DNA of 64,000 nucleotides from Bradyrhizobium sp. CB82 (GTDB lineage Bacteria > Pseudomonadota > Alphaproteobacteria > Rhizobiales > Xanthobacteraceae), in NCBI RefSeq assembly GCF_029714405.1, contig NZ_CP121650.1, forward strand, positions 1,178,001 to 1,242,000, read 5' to 3'. Each line of letters opens with the position of its first letter. The stretch's first letter is position 1. The notes under the pieces were generated by a model, which saw only the letters and a program-made list of their open reading frames with translations, searched no databases and had not been told where the DNA came from. Shown here piece by piece: positions 28,056-35,761 of the stretch. Position numbers and translations under genes: made by a program.

Positions 28056-28176
28056 CCCAGTCATTCCGGGGCGACGCGGCAGCATCGAGCCCGGAAATCC
28101 ATCGCGCCCCGGCGCGCGCTGCTCAGTGGATTCCGGCCTCGCGCGGACCCGTTGGCGCGCCCCGGAACGACAACGA
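28056..28176. repeat. Dispersed repeat with CATTCCGGGGCG ends
   Basis: CATTCCGGGGCG at 28061 and the reverse-oriented CGCCCCGGAACG near 28157 flank a GC-rich core with further inverted pieces (GCGCCCCGG/CGCGCGC). It is located between the cupin gene and the carA terminator. Confidence 0.55.
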
Positions 28177-28201
28177 AAATGCCCGGGAGGAGCCCGGGCA
28201 T
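28173..28201 (-). terminator. Intrinsic terminator of carA
   Basis: On the minus strand ATGCCCGGG and CCCGGGCAT form a 9-bp stem followed by TTTTCGTT, 30 bases after the carA stop. Confidence 0.8.
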
Positions 28202-28230
28202 GACGTCGTGGCAGCGATTGCGCAAAGGGC

Positions 28231-29421
28231 TTACGCCCGTTTCCTCTCCCGCATCAGTTCGGCAAAGCGCCGGAACAGATAGTGCGAGTCGCGCGGGCCG
28301 GGCGAGGCCTCGGGGTGATACTGCACCGAGAACACCGGCCTGCCGTCGAGTGCGATCCCGCAATTGGAGCCGTCGAACAGCGACACGTGGGTCTGCGTCG
28401 CACCCTTCGGCAGCGTCTTCTCGTCCACGGCAAAGCCGTGGTTCATCGAGGTGATCTCGACCTTGCCGGTGGTCTCGTCCTTTACGGGATGGTTGGCGCC
28501 GTGATGGCCCTGATGCATTTTCTTGGTCTTGGCGCCGACGGCAAGGCCGAGCATCTGGTGGCCGAGGCAGATGCCGAACGTCGGCGTGCCGGATTTGATG
28601 ACCTGCTGGATGACGGGCACGGCATATTTGCCGGTCGCGGCCGGATCGCCCGGGCCATTCGACAGGAACACGCCGTCCGGCTTCATCGCCAAAATGTCCT
28701 CGGCGGACGTCGTCGCCGGCACCACCGTCACCTTGCAGCCTACGCCGGCGAGCAGGCGCAGGATGTTGCGCTTGATGCCGTAGTCGATGGCGACGACGTT
28801 GAATGCAGGATCGTCCTGGCGACCGAAACCCTTATTCCATTCCCAGGACGTCTCGTCCCAGGTGAAGCGCTGGCCGGAGGTGACCATCGGCACGAGATCC
28901 ATGCCCTCGAGGCCGGGCCATTCGCGCGCCTCTTCCTTCAGGCCGTGCAGGTCGAACTCGCCGTTCTTCGCATGAGCGATCACGGCGTTCGGCATGCCCT
29001 TGGTGCGGATCAGCGCGGTCAGCGCGCGCGTGTCGATGCCGGAAAGACCGATGACGCCGCGTGCCTTCAGCCACTGGTCGAGATGGCGGGTGGCGCGGTA
29101 GTTCGAAGGATCGGTGATGGCGGTGCGCAGGATCACGCCGCGCGCGCCGGGCGTCGCGGCCATGTTCACCGTCTCGATGTCTTCCTCGTTGGTGCCGACG
29201 TTTCCGATGTGCGGGAAGGTGAAGGTGATGAGCTGTCCGGCATAGGAGGGATCGGTCAAGATCTCCTCATAGCCGGTCATCGCGGTGTTGAAGCAGACCT
29301 CGCCGACGGCGTGGCCTTCGGCGCCGAGGCCGAAGCCTTCGAGCACCGTGCCATCGGCAAGCACGAGGAGCGCGGTCGGTTTATGGTCCGGCCAGGCGGG
29401 ATCGTTTTCGGATTGTGTCAT
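28231..29421 (-). CDS. carA: Carbamoyl-phosphate synthase small subunit
   Basis: This 396-residue subunit hydrolyses glutamine and feeds ammonia to CarB. The N-terminal CarA domain ('ALLVLADGTVLEGFGLGAEGHAVGEVCFNTAMTGYEEILTDPSYAGQLITFTFPHIGNVGTNEEDIE') is followed by a class I glutamine amidotransferase domain with the nucleophile in 'TFGICLGHQMLGLAVGAKT'. The His/Glu pair is in 'FSVQYHPEASPGPRDS'. It is separated from carB by 4.3 kb and is transcribed on the same strand but upstream of a different gene set, so the two subunits are independently controlled. Confidence 0.98.
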   Translation of the reverse strand: MTQSENDPAWPDHKPTALLVLADGTVLEGFGLGAEGHAVGEVCFNTAMTGYEEILTDPSYAGQLITFTFPHIGNVGTNEEDIETVNMAATPGARGVILRTAITDPSNYRATRHLDQWLKARGVIGLSGIDTRALTALIRTKGMPNAVIAHAKNGEFDLHGLKEEAREWPGLEGMDLVPMVTSGQRFTWDETSWEWNKGFGRQDDPAFNVVAIDYGIKRNILRLLAGVGCKVTVVPATTSAEDILAMKPDGVFLSNGPGDPAATGKYAVPVIQQVIKSGTPTFGICLGHQMLGLAVGAKTKKMHQGHHGANHPVKDETTGKVEITSMNHGFAVDEKTLPKGATQTHVSLFDGSNCGIALDGRPVFSVQYHPEASPGPRDSHYLFRRFAELMRERKRA

Positions 29422-29665
29422 GAGCCCGCTACATAGTCCGGAGCGGCGCCGCCGTCAAAGCGGGAGAGGGCGGATTCACATGCGTTTTTGCATATTTGAC
29501 AGGTCCCCTCGGGTAGCCTCGGGGTAGGGGGCTGGCGAAGCGCAATTTTGCGCCAAATTGGCGCCGACTCGGGAAATAATGGACCGAGACTTCACATCTT
29601 CCGGTCTGGCCTCCCCGGCGCGGACGGCCTAAATCAGGCGCGACACAATTGAAGGAACCAGGACC

Positions 29666-30121
29666 ATGATGCGCGACGACATCAACGCTGCGGTGAAAGA
29701 GGCCATGAAGGCCAAGGACGAGCGCAAGCTCGGCACACTGCGCATGGTCAATTCGACCATCAAGAACGCCGACATCGAGGCACGCGGCAACGGCAAGCCG
29801 CCGCTGAGCGATGCCGAGCTGCTCGGCGTGCTTCAGAAGATGATCAAGCAGCGCCAGGAGGCGGTCGAGCTTTACGAAAAGGGCGGCCGCGCCGAGCTCG
29901 CCGCGCAGGAGCGCGAGGAGATCGCCGTCATCTCGGCCTATCTGCCCAGGCAGATGTCCGATGACGACGTGAAGAAGGCGATTTCCGATGCGATCGCCGA
30001 GACCGGCGCCGCCGGCATGAAGGACATGGGCAAGGTGATCGCCGCGCTGAAGGCCAAGTACACCGGGCAGATGGATTTCGCCAAGGCGAGTGGTTTGGTG
30101 AAAGCGGCGTTGACGGCTTAG
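29666..30121 (+). CDS. YqeY-like (GatB/YqeY domain) protein
   Basis: This 151-residue cytosolic protein of the stand-alone YqeY family has the conserved opening 'MRDDINAAVKEAMKAKDERKLGTLRMVNSTIKNADIEARG' and the C-terminal 'VIAALKAKYTGQMDFAKASGLVKAALTA' helical domain related to the tail of GatB. In many alphaproteobacteria it precedes dnaG-rpoD, where an auxiliary role in tRNA-linked amidation or translation has been proposed but not proven. Here it is divergent from carA and 12.7 kb away from dnaG. Confidence 0.92.
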   Translation: MMRDDINAAVKEAMKAKDERKLGTLRMVNSTIKNADIEARGNGKPPLSDAELLGVLQKMIKQRQEAVELYEKGGRAELAAQEREEIAVISAYLPRQMSDDDVKKAISDAIAETGAAGMKDMGKVIAALKAKYTGQMDFAKASGLVKAALTA

Positions 30122-30126
30122 GGCGT

Positions 30127-30297
30127 TCCTACCCTCCTTTCGACGGGGAGGGTCGATCGCGCGAAGCGCGAGCGGGCGGGGTGATCTCTCCATTCGGGCA
30201 CCGCTTCTTTGGAGAGACTGTCACCCCACCCCGTCTCACATTTCGCTGCACTCCATGTGAGCCGACCCTCCCCCTCCAGAGGAGGATGGCACTTCCG
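30127..30297. repeat. Dispersed palindromic repeat
   Basis: CCCTCCTTTCGACGGGGAGGGTC at the left (30130 on) and GACCCTCCCCCTCCAGAGGAGG at the right mirror each other around a central GCGCGAAGCGCG and CACCCCGTCTCACATTTC region. This unit is typical Bradyrhizobium intergenic DNA. The epoxide hydrolase leader starts right after it. Confidence 0.7.
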
Positions 30298-30349
30298 GTG
30301 CCGCACCAGTTCGGTCTACTCTCCCGACAGAAACAATCGGGGGCAACCG

Positions 30350-31486
30350 ATGACCAGCGCGATCAGGCCGTTCCGCATCGATGTCGGTGACGATATCCTC
30401 GCAGACCTCAAATCGCGCCTTGTGCGCACGCGCTGGCCGGAGGCGGAGCTTGTCGACGACTGGAGTCAGGGTGCGCCGCTGACATGGATCAAGGAGATCT
30501 GCGGCTATTGGGCCAACGAATATGACTGGCGGGCGCGCGAGGCGAAGCTCAATCGCTTCGATCAGTTCACCACCGAGATCGACGGGCTCGATATCCACTT
30601 CATCCATGCGCGCTCGAAAGAGCCTGCCGCGCTGCCGCTGATCATCACCCATGGCTGGCCCGGCTCGATCGTCGAATTTCAGAAGGTGATCGCGCCGCTG
30701 GTTGATCCCGCCGCGCATGGCGGCAAACCAGCCGATGCCTTTCATGTGATCTGTCCTTCACTGCCGGGCTTCGGCTTCTCGGCGAAGCCCAAGACGACCA
30801 GCTGGGGCGTCGACCGCATCGCCGCCACCTGGGCGAAGCTGATGGAACGCCTCGGCTATATCAGATACGGCGGCCAAGGCGGCGACTGGGGCTCGGCGGT
30901 GACGACCTCGCTCGGTGCGCAGGATCCTGCGCACTGCGCCGGCATCCACATCACGCTCGCCAACGCGGCACCGAAGGTCGAAGGCGAGCCGACGGCGGAA
31001 GAGAAGCGGGCGCTCGCAGGGCTGAAGCACTATGTCGATCTCGACTCCGGCTACGCAAAGCAACAATCCACGCGGCCGCAGACGCTCGGCTATGGCCTCA
31101 CGGATTCGCCGAGCGGGCAGGCGGCCTGGATCTTGGAAAAGTTCTGGGCCTGGACCGATTGCAACGGCCATCCCGAAAACGTCTTCACCAGGGACGAGCT
31201 GCTCGACAACGTCATGCTCTATTGGGCGACGCAGACAGCGACCTCTTCGGCGCGGCTCTATTGGGAGAGCTTTGGCAAGCGCCGCACGACGCCGATCGTC
31301 AAGGTGCCGACGGGCGTTGCGGTATTCCCCAAGGAGATCATCACGCCAGTGCGGCGCTGGATGGAGCCCAATTTTCACAACATCACCCATTGGAGCGAGA
31401 TGGAGAAGGGCGGCCATTTCGCCGCCTTCGAGCAGCCCGAGCTGTTCGTGCGCGAGGTGCGAAAGTTCTTCGCGACGGTGCGATAG
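30350..31486 (+). CDS. Epoxide hydrolase (alpha/beta hydrolase, EHN domain)
   Basis: This 378-residue enzyme is predicted to open epoxides to diols. The N-terminal epoxide hydrolase domain ('IRPFRIDVGDDILADLKSRLVRTRWPE...WIKEICGYWANEYDWRAREAKLNRFDQF') precedes the alpha/beta fold with oxyanion motif 'LIITHGWPGS'. The nucleophile elbow is 'GGQGGDWGS', whose Asp is the ester-forming residue, and the catalytic His is in 'EKGGHFAAFEQPE'. The ATG 30350 follows GGGGGCAACC. The acyl-CoA synthetase gene begins 10 bases after its stop, suggesting a pathway that converts an epoxide-containing lipid or aromatic compound to a CoA ester. Confidence 0.9.
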   Translation: MTSAIRPFRIDVGDDILADLKSRLVRTRWPEAELVDDWSQGAPLTWIKEICGYWANEYDWRAREAKLNRFDQFTTEIDGLDIHFIHARSKEPAALPLIITHGWPGSIVEFQKVIAPLVDPAAHGGKPADAFHVICPSLPGFGFSAKPKTTSWGVDRIAATWAKLMERLGYIRYGGQGGDWGSAVTTSLGAQDPAHCAGIHITLANAAPKVEGEPTAEEKRALAGLKHYVDLDSGYAKQQSTRPQTLGYGLTDSPSGQAAWILEKFWAWTDCNGHPENVFTRDELLDNVMLYWATQTATSSARLYWESFGKRRTTPIVKVPTGVAVFPKEIITPVRRWMEPNFHNITHWSEMEKGGHFAAFEQPELFVREVRKFFATVR

Positions 31487-31496
31487 GAGCAAGCCA

Positions 31497-33107
31497 ATGC
31501 TGACCGAAGCATCCACCTATGACGAGCTCTATCGCAGCTTCCGCTGGGATATCCCGGCGCACTTCAACATCGCGACGGCCTGCTGCGACCGCCATGCCGA
31601 CGGCACGGGCCGTCTAGCCCTAATCTATGTCGACGAGAACGGCGCCATCACGCGCACCTCCTTCGATGAGGTCGCCGAGATGTCGCGCCGCTTCGCCAAT
31701 GTGCTGAAAGTGGACGGGCTGTCGCGCGGCGACCGCGTCGCGGTGTTCCTGTCGCAATCGCTGGAATTGCCGATCGCGCATCTCGCCGCGTTCCGCGCCG
31801 GGTTGATCTCCATCCCGCTGTTCGCGTTGTTCGGCGAAGATGCGCTGGAATTCCGTCTGTCGAATTCAGAAGCAAGGGCGATCGTCACTGACGAAGCTGG
31901 CTGGGAGAAGCTCACAAAAATCCGCGATCGGCTGCCCTATTTGCAAGACATCTACGTCACGAGCAGTGCCGTTCACGCCGGCGCCAAACCGTTCTGGCCG
32001 GCGATCGAAAACGCGTCCGAGGAATTTGCGACCGTCGATACGTCGGCCGATGATCCCGCGCTGATCATCTACACTTCCGGCACGACCGGCAACCCGAAGG
32101 GCGCGCTGCATGCACATCGCGTCGTGCTCGGGCATCTGCCGAACGTCGAGATGTGTCACAACTTCCTGCCGCGTTCCGGCGATCTTATGTGGACGCCGGC
32201 GGACTGGGCCTGGATCGGCGGGTTGATGAACGCGCTGTTCGCGTTCTGGTACCATGGCATTCCGCTGGTCGGACATCGCGCGCGAAAGTTTGAGCCGCAG
32301 GCGGCGATGCTGATGATGGCCGATCTTTCGGTCCGCAACGTCTTCCTGCCGCCGACCGCGCTGAAGCTGATGCGGCAGGCAGGCGTAAAACATCCGGGCG
32401 TGAGGCTGCGCAGCATCTTCACCGGCGGTGAATCGCTGGGCGGTGAGCTGCTCGGCTGGGTGCGCGAGACTTTTGGCATCGACGCGCATGAAGTGTTCGG
32501 TCAGACCGAATGCAATCTCGTGATAGGCAGCAACTCCAACCTGTTTCCGATCCGACCGGGCTCAATGGGCAAGGCAACGCCCGGCTTCGACGTCCGCATC
32601 GTCAACGATCAGGGCGAGGAGTTGCCGCGTGGCCAGCGCGGCATCATCGGCGTGCGCCAGCCGTGCCCCGTGACCATGCTCGAATACTGGCGCAATCCGG
32701 ATGCGACGGCGAAAAAATATGCCGGCGAGTTCCTGCTCACCGGCGACCTCGGCGTGCAGGATGAGGACGGCTACTTCTGGTACGTCAGCCGCGAAGACGA
32801 CGTCATCACCACCGCCGGCTATCGCGTCGGCCCCTCCGAAATCGAGCACACGCTGATGAAGCACCCGTCGGTCGCGATGGCCGCGGTCGTCGGCATTCCG
32901 GATCCGATCCGCACCGAATCGATCAAGGCCTGGATCGTGCTGCGTCCGGGCTTTGCGCCGAGCGACACGCTCGCGCGCGAGATTCAGGAGTTCGTCAAGG
33001 TCCAACTCGCCGCCCACGAATATCCGCGCTTCGTGGAGTTCGCGGAAACGCTGCCGATGACGGCCACGGGCAAGGTCCTGCGGCGCGAACTGCGGGCGCG
33101 GGGATAG
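31497..33107 (+). CDS. Acyl-CoA synthetase (AMP-binding, medium-chain type)
   Basis: This 536-residue ANL-family ligase has the AMP-binding P-loop 'ALIIYTSGTTGNPKGALHAHR' (about 180-200), 'GQTECN' in A5 position, 'LLTGDLGVQDEDGYFWYVSREDDVITTAGYRVGPSEIE' (A7-A8) and the catalytic lysine 'TATGKVLRREL' at the C-terminus. Length and A8 region resemble acetyl/butyryl-CoA synthetases of the AcsM group. It activates a carboxylate through an acyl-AMP to the CoA thioester. A GGAGCAAGCC ribosome site sits between the hydrolase stop and this ATG, so the pair is one operon. Confidence 0.93.
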   Translation: MLTEASTYDELYRSFRWDIPAHFNIATACCDRHADGTGRLALIYVDENGAITRTSFDEVAEMSRRFANVLKVDGLSRGDRVAVFLSQSLELPIAHLAAFRAGLISIPLFALFGEDALEFRLSNSEARAIVTDEAGWEKLTKIRDRLPYLQDIYVTSSAVHAGAKPFWPAIENASEEFATVDTSADDPALIIYTSGTTGNPKGALHAHRVVLGHLPNVEMCHNFLPRSGDLMWTPADWAWIGGLMNALFAFWYHGIPLVGHRARKFEPQAAMLMMADLSVRNVFLPPTALKLMRQAGVKHPGVRLRSIFTGGESLGGELLGWVRETFGIDAHEVFGQTECNLVIGSNSNLFPIRPGSMGKATPGFDVRIVNDQGEELPRGQRGIIGVRQPCPVTMLEYWRNPDATAKKYAGEFLLTGDLGVQDEDGYFWYVSREDDVITTAGYRVGPSEIEHTLMKHPSVAMAAVVGIPDPIRTESIKAWIVLRPGFAPSDTLAREIQEFVKVQLAAHEYPRFVEFAETLPMTATGKVLRRELRARG

Positions 33108-33132
33108 GTTCTTTTCAATTCGACACGGTCAG

Positions 33133-33420
33133 ATGATGCCGAAGACGTCTCACGCCGCGGGGCTTCACCGCGCCTCGCTGAAGAAGCTGCACGATCTGGA
33201 TGCGGCTTTGGAGCTCATGTATTATGGCTGGCGCGGGATGACGCTCCAGGCCGACGCGTATCTTGCGAAACAGGGCCTATCGCGCCCGCACCATCGAGGA
33301 CGCGTCGGGGTGGCCTACTGGCCCGTGTTGAAGGGGCCGATGCTCAGGATCTTCGTCATCGACGCTGCCCTGTTTGCGGCCAACCTTGGTGTGGCGCTCC
33401 TGCTCGCGTCGCACTCCTGA
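33133..33420 (+). pseudogene. MarR-family regulator, truncated after helix 2
   Basis: The first 50 residues ('LHDLDAALELMYYGWRGMTLQADAYLAKQGLSRPHHR') are the conserved N-terminus of a MarR-type regulator. After 'SRPHHR' the sequence departs from the family into a hydrophobic unrelated tail ('LRIFVIDAALFAANLGVALLLASHS') and stops at 95 residues, so the winged helix is missing. It is 25 bases after the acyl-CoA synthetase and was probably the regulator of that pair. Confidence 0.65.
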
Positions 33421-33573
33421 CGCGCTGGAGGATTGCGCGGCATATTGCCCGAAGGCAATTGCGGTATCTACTGACCGTTCAACTCTTCCGTGCAAGCGTT
33501 GCGAGAGCGGGGTAACATTGGCGCCAAGAGTGTCGCGCGACGAAGATCGCGCCGGCAAACGAGGAGGAAGCCA

Positions 33574-34347
33574 ATGTCCATCTCGGGTAAAGTCGATCCT
33601 GTGGTGCGCGCCGTGGCGGCCACCGACATCGCCGAAGCGCTGGTCGAAGGCCTGCGGGATTTTCAGGCGCTGCCGCTTTATGGCCTCTGCTTCGGCGGTC
33701 TCTATGCCGCCGGCGGCATCGCCATCATGCTCTGCCTCACCGCCTTCGGACTGATCTATCTCGTCTATCCGCTGGCGGCGGGCTTTGCGCTGATCGGGCC
33801 GTTCGTCGCGATCGGCCTTTACGAAGTCAGCCGGCGCCGCGAGCGAAATGAGCCCGTCTCCTTTGGCGCGATCTGGTCGACGATACGCTCGCGCAGCGAG
33901 ATCGGCTGGATGGCCTTCGTCACGCTGTTCGTGTTCGTTGTCTGGATGTACCAGGTGCGGCTGCTGATCGCACTGCTGCTCGGTCTGCATGCCTCGTTCT
34001 CGAGCCTGCAGGAGTTCATGACGGTGGTGCTCACCACCAATGAGGGCCTGTTGTTCCTCGCGATCGGCAATGCGGTCGGTGCCGCGCTGTCGCTGATCCT
34101 GTTCTCGCTGACGGTGGTGTCGTTTCCGCTCTTGCTCGACCGCGAGGTCGATTTCGTCACCGCGATGGTGACGAGCGTGCGCGCCGTCGTCACCAGTCCG
34201 TTGCCGATGATCGGCTGGGCTGCCGTCATCGTGATGCTGCTCATCGTCTCGGCGTTGCCGTATTTTCTCGGGCTGATCGTGACGCTGCCGGTGCTCGGCC
34301 ACGCGACGTGGCATCTGTATCGGCGCCTGGTGGTGCCGGTACCATAA
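33574..34347 (+). CDS. DUF2189 family membrane protein
   Basis: This 257-residue integral membrane protein has six or so hydrophobic helices ('LYGLCFGGLYAAGGIAIMLCLTAFGLIYLVYPLAAGFALIGPFVAIGLYEVSRRRE' at about 30-90; three more to the end). The 'GLRDFQALPLYGLCFGGLY' start and 'GFALIGPFVAIGLYEVSRR' are the signature of DUF2189, a family common next to respiratory or nitrite-related genes but without proven function. The start at 33574 follows GAGGAAGCC. Confidence 0.88.
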   Translation: MSISGKVDPVVRAVAATDIAEALVEGLRDFQALPLYGLCFGGLYAAGGIAIMLCLTAFGLIYLVYPLAAGFALIGPFVAIGLYEVSRRRERNEPVSFGAIWSTIRSRSEIGWMAFVTLFVFVVWMYQVRLLIALLLGLHASFSSLQEFMTVVLTTNEGLLFLAIGNAVGAALSLILFSLTVVSFPLLLDREVDFVTAMVTSVRAVVTSPLPMIGWAAVIVMLLIVSALPYFLGLIVTLPVLGHATWHLYRRLVVPVP

Positions 34348-34360
34348 TTTCGGCGTCGTC

Positions 34361-34873
34361 TTACGGCGTCTTGATGCCCATTGCCTTGAGCGCCGCGAGC
34401 ATCTGTGCCGGCGGGGCCATCTTGATCTGCGGCGCTTTGCCTGTCTCCAGCAGGCTCTTCAGGCCGGAGAGGATCGCGGGCCAGCCCGCACGACCGCCGG
34501 AGAGGATGTCATCGTTCAAGGGTCGGTCGTGGCGTTCGCTCATGGTCAGCCGGACGGCCTCGCCGGCCTGCTCGATCTCGTAGGTGACGAGCGTGGTCCC
34601 GAGCTTTTCGACGAGGTCCGGCCAGTTGACGTTCCACGTCACGGTCAGTCTGTTTGGCGGATCATGTTCGAACACTTCGCCACGGATGTGCTCCGAACCG
34701 TCCGGCGCCCGCACGATGAATCTGCCGCCGAGCTTCGGCTCCATCTCCACCGCGAAGCCCGAGAAGTACTTTCGGCTGAACTCGGCCGAGGTCAGCGCTT
34801 CCCACACCTTCTCGGGCGTGGATGCGATGTAGATGGTGTAGACCGTAAGCGGCTTGAACTGATCGATGTTCAT
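34361..34873 (-). CDS. SRPBCC (AHSA1-type) domain protein
   Basis: This 170-residue protein contains one START/Bet v1-like domain: 'TVYTIYIASTPEKVWEALTSAEFSRKYFSGFAVEMEPKLGGRFIVRAPDG' (about 10-60), 'RLTVTWNV' and the C-terminal helix 'GGRAGWPAILSGLKSLLETGKAP'. Such domains bind hydrophobic ligands. It overlaps the next SRPBCC gene upstream by four bases (ATGA) and is the last gene of the ArsR-led operon. The two SRPBCC proteins share 'GWPAILSGLKSLLETGK' and are paralogues. Confidence 0.88.
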   Translation of the reverse strand: MNIDQFKPLTVYTIYIASTPEKVWEALTSAEFSRKYFSGFAVEMEPKLGGRFIVRAPDGSEHIRGEVFEHDPPNRLTVTWNVNWPDLVEKLGTTLVTYEIEQAGEAVRLTMSERHDRPLNDDILSGGRAGWPAILSGLKSLLETGKAPQIKMAPPAQMLAALKAMGIKTP

Positions 34874-35340
34874 TGTGCGTCGAAGCCCTTGTTGAGTGCC
34901 GTGCGCGGAATGACGAGCACCTTGCCGGTCTCCAGCAGACTTTTGAGCCCTGACAGGATCGCCGGCCAGCCATTGGAGACGGCGCCAAGGTACTTGCCAC
35001 CCTCGACGAAGCCGTCATGCAGGACCGTCAGCCTCACGAGTGCACCGAAGGGCTCGATGGTGAAGACCACCCTCGATATCGGCTCATTTCGAAGCTCTTC
35101 ATACTTCTGGTGCTTGAAGCTGTAGGACAGGCGCCGCGGCGGATCGGCTTCCAGGATCTCGCCGGAATCGGTGATCGCGCCGTCCAGCAGGAGGGCGAAC
35201 GGCGAGCCGACCTTCCAGTCAGACCTGACCTCGGCGCCGAACCAGTATTGCCGGGTGAACTCGCTCGAGGTGAGCGCCTGCCACAGCTTTTCCGGCGTGG
35301 TCTCGATATAGGTCACGTAGACGAATTGCGGCTTACTCAT
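34870..35340 (-). CDS. SRPBCC (AHSA1-type) domain protein
   Basis: This 156-residue protein is a paralogue of its downstream neighbour, with the same fold: 'FVYVTYIETTPEKLWQALTSSEFTRQYWFGAEVRSDWKVGSPFALLLDGAITDSGEILEADPPRRLSYSF' and 'NGWPAILSGLKSLLETGKVL'. It starts 8 bases inside the 3' end of the arsR gene, so translation is coupled. The ArsR-SRPBCC pairing is a recurrent actinobacterial and proteobacterial operon in which the SRPBCC protein is thought to bind the inducer or a metabolite. No ligand can be named. Confidence 0.9.
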   Translation of the reverse strand: MSKPQFVYVTYIETTPEKLWQALTSSEFTRQYWFGAEVRSDWKVGSPFALLLDGAITDSGEILEADPPRRLSYSFKHQKYEELRNEPISRVVFTIEPFGALVRLTVLHDGFVEGGKYLGAVSNGWPAILSGLKSLLETGKVLVIPRTALNKGFDAQ

Positions 35341-35647
35341 CGCGCTTCTCCAACTGACGTTTCAACTCGCTGAGTGCGGCAAGTTTCCCGCGCTCGAACT
35401 TCCTGATCCAGCGTTCGCCGATCTGATGGATCGGCACCGGATTGAGATAGTGCAGCTTCTCGCGGCCATGCCTGAATGTGGTGACCAGGTTGGCCTCTTC
35501 GAGAACGGCAAGGTGCTTTGTCACGGCCTGGCGCGTCATCTCTAGGCCCTCGCAGAGCTGGTTCAATGTCTGCCCGTTGCGGGCGTGAAGCCTGTCCAGG
35601 AGCGACCGTCGTGACGCATCGGCGAGCGCTTTGAAGACTTCATCCAT
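35333..35647 (-). CDS. ArsR family transcriptional regulator
   Basis: This 104-residue winged helix-turn-helix protein ('MDEVFKALADASRRSLLDRLHARNGQTLNQLCEGLEMTRQAVTKHLAVLEEANLVTTFRHGREKLHYLNPVPI') is of the non-metal ArsR subgroup that accompanies SRPBCC proteins; no metal-binding Cys pair is present. The ATG at 35647 is chosen since an earlier TTG at 35665 would lie inside the palindrome upstream. It is the first gene of the three-gene operon and probably represses it. Confidence 0.9.
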   Translation of the reverse strand: MDEVFKALADASRRSLLDRLHARNGQTLNQLCEGLEMTRQAVTKHLAVLEEANLVTTFRHGREKLHYLNPVPIHQIGERWIRKFERGKLAALSELKRQLEKRDE

Positions 35648-35661
35648 GGTGGCGATAATAG

Positions 35662-35677
35662 GCAACCAAATGGTTGC
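35662..35677. promoter_or_regulatory. Operator of the ArsR-SRPBCC operon
   Basis: GCAACCA-AA-TGGTTGC is a perfect 7-bp inverted repeat with a 2-base centre, 14 bases before the arsR start. Its position suits autorepression. Confidence 0.7.
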
Positions 35678-35761
35678 ATGTCAAGATGATGTCTTTGGTG
35701 CGCCCGAATTGCCGTGTTAGCGTCTTACCTCAGCCAACGAAGATTGGTTCCGGGAGGAAAC

